A DNA stretch of 64,000 nt from Lysobacter concretionis Ko07 = DSM 16239. Lineage in GTDB: Bacteria; Pseudomonadota; Gammaproteobacteria; Xanthomonadales; Xanthomonadaceae. Every line of letters begins with the position of its first letter. Within the stretch, counting starts at the first letter, position 1. The stretch spans positions 1 to 64,000 of the forward strand of contig NZ_AVPS01000010.1 of the NCBI RefSeq assembly GCF_000768345.1, read 5' to 3'. The notes beneath the pieces are model-generated. The model saw nothing but the letters and a program-made list of their open reading frames with translations, ran no database searches and was not told the origin of the DNA. This document shows positions 38,021-47,412 of this stretch, piece after piece. The position numbers were made by a program, and so were the translations under genes.

Positions 38021-38992
38021 ATGTCCATCACCCTGATCGCCACCATCGTGGCGCTCGTGCTCGGCCACTTGGCGCCGTCGCTCGCCGTCGCGGTGCGCCA
38101 GTTCGGCTGGTACGCGGACCTGGTCGGCTGGCTCAACGACCGCTTTGGCGAAGGCAGTTTCTGGCGCGGGCGCTGGGGCATCGTGCTGGCATTGCTGCCG
38201 CCGGTGCTGGTGGTCGGCTTCTTCCAACTGGCCCTGGACGGGCGCTTGCTGGGCATCGCCCAACTGGTATTCGGCATCGCGGTATTGTTTTTCGTGTGGG
38301 GCCCGCGCGACCTCGACCGCGATGTCGATGCGATCCTCGACGCCCCCGATGCGGCCAGCCGGCGCGAGCGGATGGTGCGTTTGACGGACAGCGCGGACGG
38401 ATCGGGCGGACGCTCCGACCTGGTCGAAGCCGTGTTCCGCAATGCCCTGCGGCGCTGGTTCGGCGTGCTGTTCTGGTTCCTGGTGCTCGGCCCGGTGGGC
38501 GCGGTGTTGTATCGCCTGAGCGCGCTGGCCGCGGTGGGCGACATCGCCTCCCGGGTGCCGGCCACCACCCGGCAGGGCGCGCGCACCTGGCTGGCGGTGC
38601 TGGAATGGCCGGTCGCCCAGCTGATGACCCTCGCGCTCGCGCTGGTGGGCAATTTCGACGCCGTGCTGGGCGCGTGGCGTTCGGCCGGCGGGGCATCGTT
38701 CGGGGTGGACAACCGCTTCCTCGGTGCCGCGGCGCGCGCCAGCGTTCGCCGCGAGATGGCCGATGACGGGAGGACCGATGAGGGCATGGCCGATGAGGGA
38801 AGCGACTACGCCGTCGGCGATGGCGGCATCGACGATGACAGCTTCAGCGGAAGCGGGTCGGGTACGGCGTCAGCCGGACTGGGACTGGCCGACCTGCCCG
38901 AACTGCGCGACGCGATGAGCCTGGTCTGGCGCAGCCTGCTGGCGTGGCTGGCGGTGCTGGCGCTGTTCGTGATCGCCGGCTTTGTGAGCTGA
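38021..38992 (+). CDS. AmpE-like inner-membrane protein
   Basis: A 323-residue membrane protein resembling AmpE, the regulatory signalling protein of the ampDE locus related to cobalamin-synthesis protein CobD/CbiB. Helices: SITLIATIVALVLGHLAPSL, IVLALLPPVLVVGFFQLA, LVFGIAVLFFVWGP, WFGVLFWFLVLGPVGAVLY and a C-terminal LLAWLAVLALFVIAGF. The motif FRNALRRWFGVLFWFLVLGP is typical. A Gly/Asp/Ser-rich loop at about residues 248-290 has a short internal duplication (ADDGRTDEGMADEG). GGGAGG precedes ATG 38021. No ampD is adjacent, so the link to beta-lactamase control is not testable here. Confidence 0.75.
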   Translation: MSITLIATIVALVLGHLAPSLAVAVRQFGWYADLVGWLNDRFGEGSFWRGRWGIVLALLPPVLVVGFFQLALDGRLLGIAQLVFGIAVLFFVWGPRDLDRDVDAILDAPDAASRRERMVRLTDSADGSGGRSDLVEAVFRNALRRWFGVLFWFLVLGPVGAVLYRLSALAAVGDIASRVPATTRQGARTWLAVLEWPVAQLMTLALALVGNFDAVLGAWRSAGGASFGVDNRFLGAAARASVRREMADDGRTDEGMADEGSDYAVGDGGIDDDSFSGSGSGTASAGLGLADLPELRDAMSLVWRSLLAWLAVLALFVIAGFVS

Positions 38993-39002
38993 GCCGAGCC
39001 GA

Positions 39003-40919
39003 TCAGGCCGCGTCGCCACGCAGCGCACGCACCCTGGCTTCCAGCATCGCGGCGTCCACCTGCATGCCATCCAATGGCGCATCGGCAACGACCCCGACCT
39101 GAGCACGGAAGCGGCGCGGCACACGCATCCGGGCCAGCCGGCCATCGCGTCGGCTCCACATGCTGGTCCACATCCCGCGCAATGCCATCGGGATCACCGG
39201 TACCGGTCGCCGTTCCAGGATCTTCTCGACGCCGGACTTGAACGCCGAGATCTCCCCGTCCCGGGTCAGCGCGCCCTCCGGGAAGATGCACACGATCTCG
39301 CCTTCGGCCAGTGCGGCATCGATCTCGTCGAACGCGCGCTGCATCAGCGCCGGGTCCTCGCGCGCACCGGCGATCGGGATCGCCTTGGCGGTGCGGAAGA
39401 TCCAGCGCATCACCGGCACGTTGAAGATCCGGTAATACATGACGAACCGCACCGGCCGCGGGATGCAGGCGGCCAGGATCAGCGCGTCCATGTAGCTGAC
39501 GTGGTTGCACACCACCAGCGCCGCGCCCTCGTCGGGAATGTGGTGGATGCCGCCCGGGCGCAGCCGGTACAGCGTGCGCACCAGCACCCAGCTGAGGAAG
39601 CGCATCAGGAACTCCGGCACGATCGTGAAGATCCAGATCGCCACCGCAGCGTTTGCGATCGCCAGCGCCAGGAACACCTGCGGGATGTCCAGCTCCGGCA
39701 TCGGCACGCGCACCCCGCCCAGCTCGAACGAGGGCAATTGCAATGCCAGCCCGAGCACCGCCGCCAGCACGATGAAGCCGGAGTTCTGGATGTTGAGCCC
39801 GGCGAACACGCGCGACATTTCGGATTTGGGCGTGCGGCTCTGGATCAGCGCGAACAGCGGCACCACGAAGAAGCCGGTGAACAGGCCGATGCCGAGCAGG
39901 TCGACCACCGTGCGCCACCCGCCGGGCTGCTGCAGGAAGCCGGCAACGTCCAGGCCCGTCAGCGTCGCCGCGCCGGTGCGGGTCAGCGCCAGGTCGAGCA
40001 TGAAGGCGGTCATGCCGAACGCACCCAGCGGCACCAGGCCGATCTCGACCGTCCGTGCCGACAGCTTTTCGCACAGCATCGAGCCGACCCCGGTGCCGAC
40101 CGAGAACAACGCCAGCGCGAAGATGTACAGCGTCGCCGAGCCGCCCAGGTTGACCTCGGCGTAGGTCGGCAACTGCGAGGTCAGCACGGTGCCGACGAAC
40201 CAGAACCACGACACCCCGAGCACCGCGTTGCGCACCGCCAGCTGCTTCTTAGCCAGCCGCAGGACCGCGAACGATTCGGGGATCGGGTTCCAGCGGACCG
40301 TCAGCTCCGGCGCACCGGCACCGGCCTTCGGAATGGCGCGGCTCACCAGGTGCCCGGTGACCGCCAGCGTGACCACCAGCAACCCCGCCACCCACGGCCC
40401 GCTGTCGCCGGCGGTGCTGAACACCATGCCGCCGATGATCATCCCGGCGAGGATCGAGATCGACGTGCCCATCTCGACCAGCCCGTTGCCGCCGGTCAGC
40501 TCGCGCGGGTGCAGCACCGCCGGCAGGATCGAATACTTCACCGGCCCGAACAACGTCGACTGCAACCCGGTGCAGAACAGCGCCGCCAGCAGCACGATCA
40601 GGTTCTGGGTCACGAAGCCGACCGCCGCCAGCGACATGATCGCGATCTCCATCGCCGTGGTGATCCGGATCAGGGTCGACTTTTCCACCTTCTCCGCGAT
40701 CTGCCCGGCCAGCGCCGAGAACAGGAAGTACGGCAGGATGAACAGCGCCGGCGCGAGGTTGGTGTACAGCGTCTTGTCGGCGCTGCTGACCCCCAGCCAG
40801 AACAGCATCCCGATGATCGCCTGGCGGTAGACGTTGTCGTTGAACGCCCCCAGCGACTGGGTCAGGAAGAACGGCAGAAAGCGGCGTTGCCCAAGCAACG
40901 CGTACTGGTTGTGCGACAT
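39003..40919 (-). CDS. Fused lysophospholipid-transporter-like MFS and PlsC acyltransferase
   Basis: A 638-residue fusion. Residues 1-420 form an MFS transporter of the LplT kind (FFLTQSLGAFNDNVYRQAIIGML; CTGLQSTLFGPVKYSILPAVL). Residues 430-638 form a 1-acyl-glycerol-3-phosphate acyltransferase (PlsC) with NHVSYMDALIL (NHxxxxD catalytic motif) and FPEGALTRDGE. The likely role is remodelling of phospholipids: flipping lysophospholipid inward and re-acylating it on the cytoplasmic face. It resembles the Aas/LplT pair of E. coli but lacks the acyl-ACP synthetase domain that follows in the larger three-domain fusions, so it must use acyl-ACP or acyl-CoA made elsewhere. It is convergent with ampE. 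Confidence 0.88.
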   Translation of the reverse strand: MSHNQYALLGQRRFLPFFLTQSLGAFNDNVYRQAIIGMLFWLGVSSADKTLYTNLAPALFILPYFLFSALAGQIAEKVEKSTLIRITTAMEIAIMSLAAVGFVTQNLIVLLAALFCTGLQSTLFGPVKYSILPAVLHPRELTGGNGLVEMGTSISILAGMIIGGMVFSTAGDSGPWVAGLLVVTLAVTGHLVSRAIPKAGAGAPELTVRWNPIPESFAVLRLAKKQLAVRNAVLGVSWFWFVGTVLTSQLPTYAEVNLGGSATLYIFALALFSVGTGVGSMLCEKLSARTVEIGLVPLGAFGMTAFMLDLALTRTGAATLTGLDVAGFLQQPGGWRTVVDLLGIGLFTGFFVVPLFALIQSRTPKSEMSRVFAGLNIQNSGFIVLAAVLGLALQLPSFELGGVRVPMPELDIPQVFLALAIANAAVAIWIFTIVPEFLMRFLSWVLVRTLYRLRPGGIHHIPDEGAALVVCNHVSYMDALILAACIPRPVRFVMYYRIFNVPVMRWIFRTAKAIPIAGAREDPALMQRAFDEIDAALAEGEIVCIFPEGALTRDGEISAFKSGVEKILERRPVPVIPMALRGMWTSMWSRRDGRLARMRVPRRFRAQVGVVADAPLDGMQVDAAMLEARVRALRGDAA

Positions 40920-41002
40920 GCGAGACCCCGGAAGCCCGGCGCGAGCCTAGCAGACGCGAGTGTGGCGGCAACGGCCAACCAGACGCTTCACGGGAGCGCC
41001 TT

Positions 41003-41224
41003 TGCAGGAGCGACGTCAGCCGCGAACACGCATCCCATCAACCGCGGCGTCGGCGGCCAGCCACACCTGCAGGAGCGACGTCAGCCGCGAACGCGCGGCG
41101 TTGGCGAGGGCGACGGGCTCGCCATCGTTCGTGCACGCGGGAAGGCAGATCCCGTGGCACGACACAGGTGAGCGATCGGTTGCTCGGACTCCATGTACAG
41201 GTCGCGACTGACGTCGCTCCTACA
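41003..41224. repeat. Cluster of TGCAGGAGCGACGTCAGCCG repeats
   Basis: Direct copies lie at about 41003-41027 and 41068-41093 and an inverted, slightly diverged copy at 41202-41224. They fill most of the 355-base gap between the MFS-PlsC gene and purD (40920-41274); no gene is visible there. The inverted pair could fold at the 3' end of the purD message. Confidence 0.85.
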
Positions 41225-41274
41225 GGTGGGCTTTCGCGTGCAGAGACGGCTTGCAGCCAATGCAGTGGACCGAT

Positions 41275-42591
41275 TCAGCCCCTGGCGACTTCCCGCTCGA
41301 TCGCACGCCAGCCGATATCGTGGCGGTGGAACTCGCCTTGCCAGGAGATCTCGGCCACCGTTTCGTAGGCGCGTCGTTGCGCGTCCGCGACGGTATCGCC
41401 CAGCGCGCACACGCACAGCACGCGGCCGCCGGCGGTGACGATCTGGCCATCGACGAGCCGGGTGCCGGCGTGGAAGACCTTGGCGCTTGCCGGCCCGTGT
41501 GCCGCATCCGTCGCGGGCAGGTGGATCACATCGCCGGTGCGCGGGGTGTCGGGGTAATGCTCGGCGGCCATCACCACGCCCAGCGACGGGCGCGGGTCCC
41601 AGTGCGCGGTGACCTCGTGCAGACGCGCGTCGATCGCGGCCTCGACCAGCTCGAGCAGGTCGGACTGCAGGCGCATCAGGATCGGCTGGGTTTCCGGGTC
41701 GCCGAAGCGCACGTTGAACTCGATCACCTTGGGCGCGCCCTCGGCATCGATCATCAGTCCGGCGTACAGGAAGCCGGTGAACGGGATGCCGTCCTTGATC
41801 ATGCCGGCCACGGTCGGCTCGACCACCTCGCGCATCACCCGCGCGTGCACGGCGTCGGTGACCACCGGCGCGGGCGAGTACGCGCCCATGCCGCCGGTGT
41901 TGGGGCCGGTATCGCCGTCGAACACCCGCTTGTGGTCCTGGCTGGTGGCCATCGGCAGGGCGGTGGTGCCGTCGACCATCGAGATGAAGCTGGCCTCCTC
42001 GCCGTCGAGGAATTCCTCGATCACCACCCGCGCGCCGGCCGTGCCGAACGCATTGCCGTCGAGCATGTCGATGATCGCGGCCTCGGCCTCGGCCAAAGTC
42101 ATGGCCACGATCACACCCTTGCCGGCGGCCAGGCCATCGGCCTTGATCACGATCGGTGCGCCCCCGCTCTCAATGGATTTGGCGCGGACGTAGGCCAATG
42201 CGGCATCGACCTCGGTATGCACCGCGTAGTAGGCGGTCGGGATGCCGTGGCGGGCGAGGAAGTCCTTGGCGAACGCCTTGCTGCCTTCCAGCTGCGCGGC
42301 GGCGGCGGTGGGGCCGAAGATGCGGTGGCCGGCGGCGCGGAAGCGATCGACCACGCCGGCCACCAGTGGCGCCTCGGGGCCGACGATGGTCACTGCAACG
42401 CCCTCGCGCTCGACCAGTGCGAGCAGGGCGTCGATGTCGGTCGCGGCGATGTCCACGTTGCGGCACCTGCCCTCGGTCGCGGTGCCGGCGTTGCCGGGGG
42501 CGACCAGCACCTCGTCCACGCGCGGCGATTGCGCGAGTTTCCAGGCCAGTGCGTGCTCGCGGCCGCCGGAGCCGATGACGAGGATTTTCAT
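41275..42591 (-). CDS. purD: Phosphoribosylamine-glycine ligase PurD
   Basis: A 438-residue ATP-grasp enzyme, the second step of de novo purine synthesis (5-phosphoribosylamine + glycine + ATP to GAR). N-terminus MKILVIGSGGREHALAWKL, ATP-binding GGAPIVIKADGLAAGKGVIV, TGPNTGGMGAYSPAP and catalytic/metal-binding VIEFNVRFGDPETQPIL are all intact and the length is normal. It is single in this place. purH lies 7.5 kb away on the same strand but is separated by the type VI unit, so this pathway is scattered, as usual in this group. Confidence 0.96.
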   Translation of the reverse strand: MKILVIGSGGREHALAWKLAQSPRVDEVLVAPGNAGTATEGRCRNVDIAATDIDALLALVEREGVAVTIVGPEAPLVAGVVDRFRAAGHRIFGPTAAAAQLEGSKAFAKDFLARHGIPTAYYAVHTEVDAALAYVRAKSIESGGAPIVIKADGLAAGKGVIVAMTLAEAEAAIIDMLDGNAFGTAGARVVIEEFLDGEEASFISMVDGTTALPMATSQDHKRVFDGDTGPNTGGMGAYSPAPVVTDAVHARVMREVVEPTVAGMIKDGIPFTGFLYAGLMIDAEGAPKVIEFNVRFGDPETQPILMRLQSDLLELVEAAIDARLHEVTAHWDPRPSLGVVMAAEHYPDTPRTGDVIHLPATDAAHGPASAKVFHAGTRLVDGQIVTAGGRVLCVCALGDTVADAQRRAYETVAEISWQGEFHRHDIGWRAIEREVARG

Positions 42592-42661
42592 TGCGTGGTG
42601 GTCCTTGATGGGTGGGTCTGGTCCGCCGGCGGTGCAGTAGTCCGACGGGATGTCCTGCGGT

Positions 42662-42742
42662 CTGTAGGGGCGGCTTCAGCCGCGGTCTGGGATCGGTGCG
42701 GACAAGCCACCTTCCGATCGCGGCTGAAGCCGCTCCTGCAAA
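42662..42742. repeat. Inverted repeat pair between purD and alsT
   Basis: CTGTAGGGGCGGCTTCAGCC at 42662 and its inverted partner ending GGCTGAAGCCGCTCCTGCAA at 42742 form a long stem around about 28 bases, a BIME-like unit. It lies between the divergent starts of purD and alsT, so it sits in the promoter-containing 276-base gap. Confidence 0.85.
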
Positions 42743-42867
42743 CGGGACGGTCCGCTCGATTTTACCGGAGCCCGGGAGGTCGCGGCCGGCTGCCGGCATT
42801 GGCCGGCGGGAGGGATCGCCAAAACCGGCTGCTAGGATCGGTCGTTTCGAACTGGAACGACGATCCG

Positions 42868-44346
42868 ATGGAATTCCTGCTCGGCGGCATCGAGGCGTTG
42901 CTGGCGCCGGTGATCGGCCTGATCAACCAGGTGCTGTGGAACTACGTGCTGGTGTACGGCCTGCTCGCGGTCGGGGTGTTCTTCACCGTGCGCCTGCGGT
43001 TCCTGCAGCTGCGCCGCTTCCCCCACATGCTGCACGTGATCGGCCGCGGCACCGCGGGCGACGATGCCGGCATCTCGCCGTTCCAGGCGCTATGCACGAG
43101 CCTGGCGGCGCGGGTCGGCACCGGCAATCTGGTGGGCGTGGCGATTGCGCTGGGCGTCGGTGGCCCGGGGGCGCTGTTCTGGATGTGGTGCACGGCGGTG
43201 CTCGGCATGGCGACCGCCTATGCGGAAAGCGCGCTCGCGCAGCTGTACAAGGTGCGCGACGAGAACGGCCAGTACCGCGGCGGGCCGGCGTTCTACATGA
43301 CGCTCGGGCTGAAGAAGCCGTGGATGGGCGTGGCGTTCGCGCTGTGCCTGCTGCTGACCTACGGGCTGATCTTCAGTGGCGTGCATGCCAATGCGATGGC
43401 GCAGGCGCTGGGCGATGCGTTCGGCTTCAGCCGTGCACAGATTGCGACCGGTCTGGTGGTGCTGACCGCGGCGATCATCTTCGGCGGCCTGCGCAGCGTC
43501 GCGCGGTTTGCCGAGTGGGCGGTGCCGTTCATGGCGCTGGGGTATCTGGGGCTGGCCGGCTGGGTGGTGCTCACCCATATCGCCGAGGTGCCGGCGGTGC
43601 TGTCGCTGGTGCTGCGCGGCGCGTTCGGTCTGGATGCGGCGACCGGCGGCGTGTTCGGCGGCATTGCCGCGGCGTTGCTCAACGGCGTCAAGCGCGGCCT
43701 GTATTCCAACGAGGCGGGCATGGGCAGCGCACCCAACATCGCCGCGGCGGCGACGCCGGTGCCGCATCACCCGGCCAGCCAGGGACTGGTGCAGGCGCTG
43801 GGTGTGTTCATCGATACCTTGCTGATCTGCAGCGCGACCGGTTTCGTGATCCTGCTGTCGGGCGTGCTGGGCGCGGACGGCAGCGACGGCGTGCTGGTCA
43901 CCCAGCAGGCGATGACGGTGTTCTTCGGCGGCGCGGGGACCTACTTCGTCGCGATCGCGCTGTTCTTCTTCGCCTTCACCACGATCCTGGGCAACTACAC
44001 GTATGCCGAGAACAACCTGCTGTACCTGGGCGGCGGGCGGGTCGGGCTGTTCGCATTGCGGGTGTCGGCGCTGGGCGTGATCGTCTGGGGCGTGTACTCG
44101 AAGGTGCAGCTGGTGTGGGATGCGGCCGATGCGGCGATGGCGCTGATGGCGTCGATCAACCTGGTCGCGATCGTGATGCTGTCGGGCGTGGTGATCAAGC
44201 TGACCCGCGATTACGACCGCCAGCTGGACGCGGGCAAGTCGCCGGTGTTCCACATCGCCGATTACCCCGAGTTGGGCGACGGCGTGGATCACGGGATCTG
44301 GCGCGAGCCGCTGGCGAAGCAGGACGCGCCAGGCGTGCCGCGATAG
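42868..44346 (+). CDS. Sodium:alanine (AGCS-family) symporter
   Basis: A 492-residue inner-membrane amino acid carrier of the alanine/glycine:cation symporter family (AlsT/AgcS). About 11 membrane helices. Family signatures: SPFQALCTSLAARVGTGNLVGVAIA near residue 75 (Na+/substrate site), RGGPAFYM, and GVKRGLYSNEAGMGSAPNIAA near residue 290. It imports small neutral amino acids with Na+. I start at MEFLLGGIEALLAPV (ATG 42868); the frame stays open far upstream antisense to purD without meaning. There is only a weak SD. A repeat pair lies in its upstream region. Confidence 0.92.
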   Translation: MEFLLGGIEALLAPVIGLINQVLWNYVLVYGLLAVGVFFTVRLRFLQLRRFPHMLHVIGRGTAGDDAGISPFQALCTSLAARVGTGNLVGVAIALGVGGPGALFWMWCTAVLGMATAYAESALAQLYKVRDENGQYRGGPAFYMTLGLKKPWMGVAFALCLLLTYGLIFSGVHANAMAQALGDAFGFSRAQIATGLVVLTAAIIFGGLRSVARFAEWAVPFMALGYLGLAGWVVLTHIAEVPAVLSLVLRGAFGLDAATGGVFGGIAAALLNGVKRGLYSNEAGMGSAPNIAAAATPVPHHPASQGLVQALGVFIDTLLICSATGFVILLSGVLGADGSDGVLVTQQAMTVFFGGAGTYFVAIALFFFAFTTILGNYTYAENNLLYLGGGRVGLFALRVSALGVIVWGVYSKVQLVWDAADAAMALMASINLVAIVMLSGVVIKLTRDYDRQLDAGKSPVFHIADYPELGDGVDHGIWREPLAKQDAPGVPR

Positions 44347-44350
44347 CGAA

Positions 44351-44374
44351 AGCGCCGAGGTGCCCGGCGTTCGC
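44351..44374 (+). terminator. Weak stem-loop after alsT
   Basis: CGCCG pairs with CGGCG around AGGTGCC, with an outer GAA/TTC extension interrupted by a bulge. There is no T tract, so it may be only a partial barrier between alsT and vgrG. Confidence 0.3.
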
Positions 44375-44411
44375 CCATGCGCTAGGATTCGCGCAGTCTA
44401 TGGAGAGACGA

Positions 44412-47405
44412 ATGAACAGCGGAGCTTCTGTTGCGCGCGGGCTGCTGGCCGCGCTGTCGCGGTACCGGGACGCCGATCGGCTGTATGCGCTGAAGGTCGA
44501 CGGGTTCGCCGCCGATCTGGTGGTGGAGCGCTGGCAGGGCCGGGAATCGTTGTCGTCCGGGTACGAATGGCGGGTCGACGCACTGTCGACCGACGCCCAC
44601 CTGTCGCTGGACGCCTGGCTCGGCCAGTGCGCCACGCTGACCACCCGCGGCGCCCGTGGCGAGTCGATCCCGCGGTCCGGTCTGGTACGCGAAGCCGAGT
44701 GCGTCGGCTCCGACGGCGGGCTGGCGCGCTACCGGCTGCACCTGGTGCCGTGGACGTGGCTGCTGACCCAGGGCCGACACAGCCGGGTATTCCAGGACCG
44801 GAGCGTCCTCGGGATCGTCGAGACGGTATTCACCGACTACGCGCCGCTGGCGAGCTGGCAATTGGGCGATGAGGTCGGCCCGTTCCTGTCCGAGGCCCGC
44901 CCGCGCAGCTACTGCGTGCAATACCGCGAAACCGATTTTGCGTTCGTAAGCCGCCTGTTGGCCGAGGAGGGCCTGGGCTGGCGGTTGGAAGAGGCGACCG
45001 ATGCACCCGGCGGACACCGGATGGTGATTTTCGCCGGCAGCGGTGACGGTCCGCAGGATGCCAGCGCCGAGGCCGGCGGCGGCATCCGCTTCCACCGTGC
45101 CGACGGAACCGAGTCCAGCGATACCGTGCAGGCGCTGGGCACGATGCAGGCGATCGGATCGACCGCGCTGAGCCTGCTCAGCCACGACTACAAGGGCGGT
45201 GTGGTTGCGGCGCAGGTGTCGCTGGCCGATGCCGGTAACGGCGCTGCGTCATTGGAGGTCTACGACCCGTCGGGCGCGTATGCGTTCGCCGGTCAGGACG
45301 AGGCCGGCCGCTACGCCCGGCTGCTGGCACAGGCGCGTGACGCCGCAGGCCGGTGCTGGCTGGGCCGCTCCACGGTGCGAAGTTTCCGCGAAGGGCACTG
45401 GTTCGAGGTCACCGGTGCGCCGTCGGCGGTTGGCGTCCCGATCGGACTGTTGCTGACTGGCGTGCAGCATGCGGGCGTCAACAACCTGCCCGACGTCGTG
45501 CGGGAGCAACTGGCCTTGTGGCAGGACGATGGCGTCGTCCTGCAAACCGGGTCGCTCACGCCGCTTGAAGGCGTGTCGGACAGCAGTTGGGCCGAAGTGC
45601 TGGCGTCCGCTGAACGGGTCGGCTACGCCAACGCCTTTACCGCCGTCCCGCGCGAACTGCCATGGCGGCGGGTTCTCCATGACGGCACTGGCGCGCTGCT
45701 CAACCCGCGGCCGACCGCATACGGCTACCAAAGCGCCATTGTGGTTGGCGACGACGGCGCGACGCAGCCCTCAAACCGCCGGGAACTGCACAGCGACGCG
45801 CTGGGCCGGGTTCGCGTGCGCTTTCACTTCCAGTCGGCGGAGCAAGGCGATGCCGCGGCCAACGACAGCTGCTGGTTGCGCGTCAGCCAGCGCTATGCCG
45901 GCTCCGGCGTGGGCAGCCAGTTCCTGCCGCGGATCGGGCAGGAAGTGCTGGTCGGCTTTCTCGATGGCGATATCGATCGGCCGTTGGTGGTCGGTGCGCT
46001 GTACAACGGCCACGGCGAGGGCGGCATCGCGCCCACCCCGGGCGGCGCCGATGCCGCCGCCAATACAGCCGACCTGTTCGCCCAGGCCGGCGACCATCGC
46101 CCCAGCGCGCAAGGCAACCGGGCCGGCGGCAACGCCCCGCCGTGGCACGGCATGAGCGGCGACGCCGACGGCCACCGCAACGCGGCGGCGCTGAGCGGGG
46201 TCAAATCGAAGGAATTTGGCGGAAGTGGCCACAACCGGCTGGTGTTCGACGACAGCGACGGCCAGCTGCGGCTGCAACTGGCGACCACCCATGCCGCCAG
46301 TGAATTGAATCTCGGTCACCTGATCCATCAGGCCGACAACTACCGCGGCAGCTTCCGTGGCGAGGGCTTCGAGCTGCGCACCGACCAGTGGGGCGCGGTG
46401 CGCGGCGAGCGCGGCCTGTGGATCAGCGCCAGCGCGAACGACGCCGAAGCCCCGGCCGGTGAACACATCGCCGCCACCGCCCTGATCCGGCAGGCCGGGC
46501 AACTGGCTGAGGTGTTCAATGATGCCGCTGGTACCCATCTCACCGTCCGGCTGGCCGCCCATCAGGGCGAGACGGCGGCGAACCGGTCGCGCCTGATCGC
46601 CGACCAATCACCGCTGGCGGCGTTGTTGACCAGTGCCAGCACCGTGGTGGCGGGCGAAAACCACGCCGATGCCGTCTCCGAAGTACCCGAGCGCAGCAGT
46701 GCCGCCGGCGAAGGCCGGGTACCGCACACCGGCGACGCCCTGCTGGGCCTGACCGCACCGGCCGGCATCGGTCTTGTCGCGGGAACCAGCCTGCACTGGA
46801 GCGTCGGCGAGACCCTGACCGTTGCCAGCGGCCAGGCCGGCAATGCCGCGATCGCCGGCGACCTGCGCATCCACGCCGGCCAGGCGATCGGCTGGCTGGC
46901 CGGTGCCGGGGACGGCAACGTCACCTGCAAACACGCGCTGGCGCTGGTCGCCGGTGAAGGCGAGCTGGACCTGCAGGCCCAGCAAGGCGACATCGCGCTG
47001 CAGTCGAAAGACCCACTGGCCGTCATCAGCGCCAATGCCGAAGTCGAACTCGCCGCCGGCAAAACCGTCCACCTCGCCACCAGCGGCGGAGCAGGCATCA
47101 CCATTGAAGGCGGCAACATCCGCATCGTCTGTCCGGGCACCATCACCGTGCATGCGGGGAAGAAGTCGTTCGTGGGACCGACGCAGTTGAGTCGGGAAAT
47201 GAATGCCTGGCCCGAGACGAAGTTCGATCAGAAGTACGTGGTCCGCCATCGTGCGACAGGTGAGCCGATGGCAAACATGCGCGTGGAGCTAGTCCGTGCC
47301 GACGGAGCGCGATTGTCGTTGATGACCGACGCGGCAGGGAGGCTGCCAGTCCAGAAGGGAATGGGCCCTGAGCAGGTGGTGATCAAGCTCATCGGAAAGG
47401 GATGA
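44412..47405 (+). CDS. vgrG: Type VI secretion spike protein VgrG with DUF2345 and C-terminal extension
   Basis: A 997-residue VgrG/Rhs-family spike protein. Residues about 20-400 correspond to the gp27-like part (SGYEWRVDALSTDAHLSLDAWLG; YCVQYRETDFAFVSRLLAEEGL), 420-560 to the gp5 OB-fold and start of the needle (SDALGRVRVRFHF; FLPRIGQEVLVGFLDGDIDR), and about 640-900 to the DUF2345 beta-helix. The last 65 residues (KYVVRHRATGEPMANMRVEL) look like a transthyretin-like domain, as used by other VgrGs to carry lipase effectors. ATG 44412 is chosen because GGAG lies six bases upstream; an ATG four codons earlier has no SD. The effector gene follows after 7 bases. No other T6SS structural gene is present. 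Confidence 0.93.
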   Translation: MNSGASVARGLLAALSRYRDADRLYALKVDGFAADLVVERWQGRESLSSGYEWRVDALSTDAHLSLDAWLGQCATLTTRGARGESIPRSGLVREAECVGSDGGLARYRLHLVPWTWLLTQGRHSRVFQDRSVLGIVETVFTDYAPLASWQLGDEVGPFLSEARPRSYCVQYRETDFAFVSRLLAEEGLGWRLEEATDAPGGHRMVIFAGSGDGPQDASAEAGGGIRFHRADGTESSDTVQALGTMQAIGSTALSLLSHDYKGGVVAAQVSLADAGNGAASLEVYDPSGAYAFAGQDEAGRYARLLAQARDAAGRCWLGRSTVRSFREGHWFEVTGAPSAVGVPIGLLLTGVQHAGVNNLPDVVREQLALWQDDGVVLQTGSLTPLEGVSDSSWAEVLASAERVGYANAFTAVPRELPWRRVLHDGTGALLNPRPTAYGYQSAIVVGDDGATQPSNRRELHSDALGRVRVRFHFQSAEQGDAAANDSCWLRVSQRYAGSGVGSQFLPRIGQEVLVGFLDGDIDRPLVVGALYNGHGEGGIAPTPGGADAAANTADLFAQAGDHRPSAQGNRAGGNAPPWHGMSGDADGHRNAAALSGVKSKEFGGSGHNRLVFDDSDGQLRLQLATTHAASELNLGHLIHQADNYRGSFRGEGFELRTDQWGAVRGERGLWISASANDAEAPAGEHIAATALIRQAGQLAEVFNDAAGTHLTVRLAAHQGETAANRSRLIADQSPLAALLTSASTVVAGENHADAVSEVPERSSAAGEGRVPHTGDALLGLTAPAGIGLVAGTSLHWSVGETLTVASGQAGNAAIAGDLRIHAGQAIGWLAGAGDGNVTCKHALALVAGEGELDLQAQQGDIALQSKDPLAVISANAEVELAAGKTVHLATSGGAGITIEGGNIRIVCPGTITVHAGKKSFVGPTQLSREMNAWPETKFDQKYVVRHRATGEPMANMRVELVRADGARLSLMTDAAGRLPVQKGMGPEQVVIKLIGKG

Positions 47406-47412
47406 AACAGCG

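Noticed and set aside
41251-42867. Upstream part of the open frame leading into alsT
   Set aside because: It is antisense to purD. The alanine symporter family starts at MEFLLGG (42868), so the first 539 codons are not part of the gene.
42612-44411. Upstream 600 codons of the frame leading into vgrG
   Set aside because: They overlap alsT in another frame and encode Arg/Gly-rich sequence. The SD and homology place the vgrG start at 44412.
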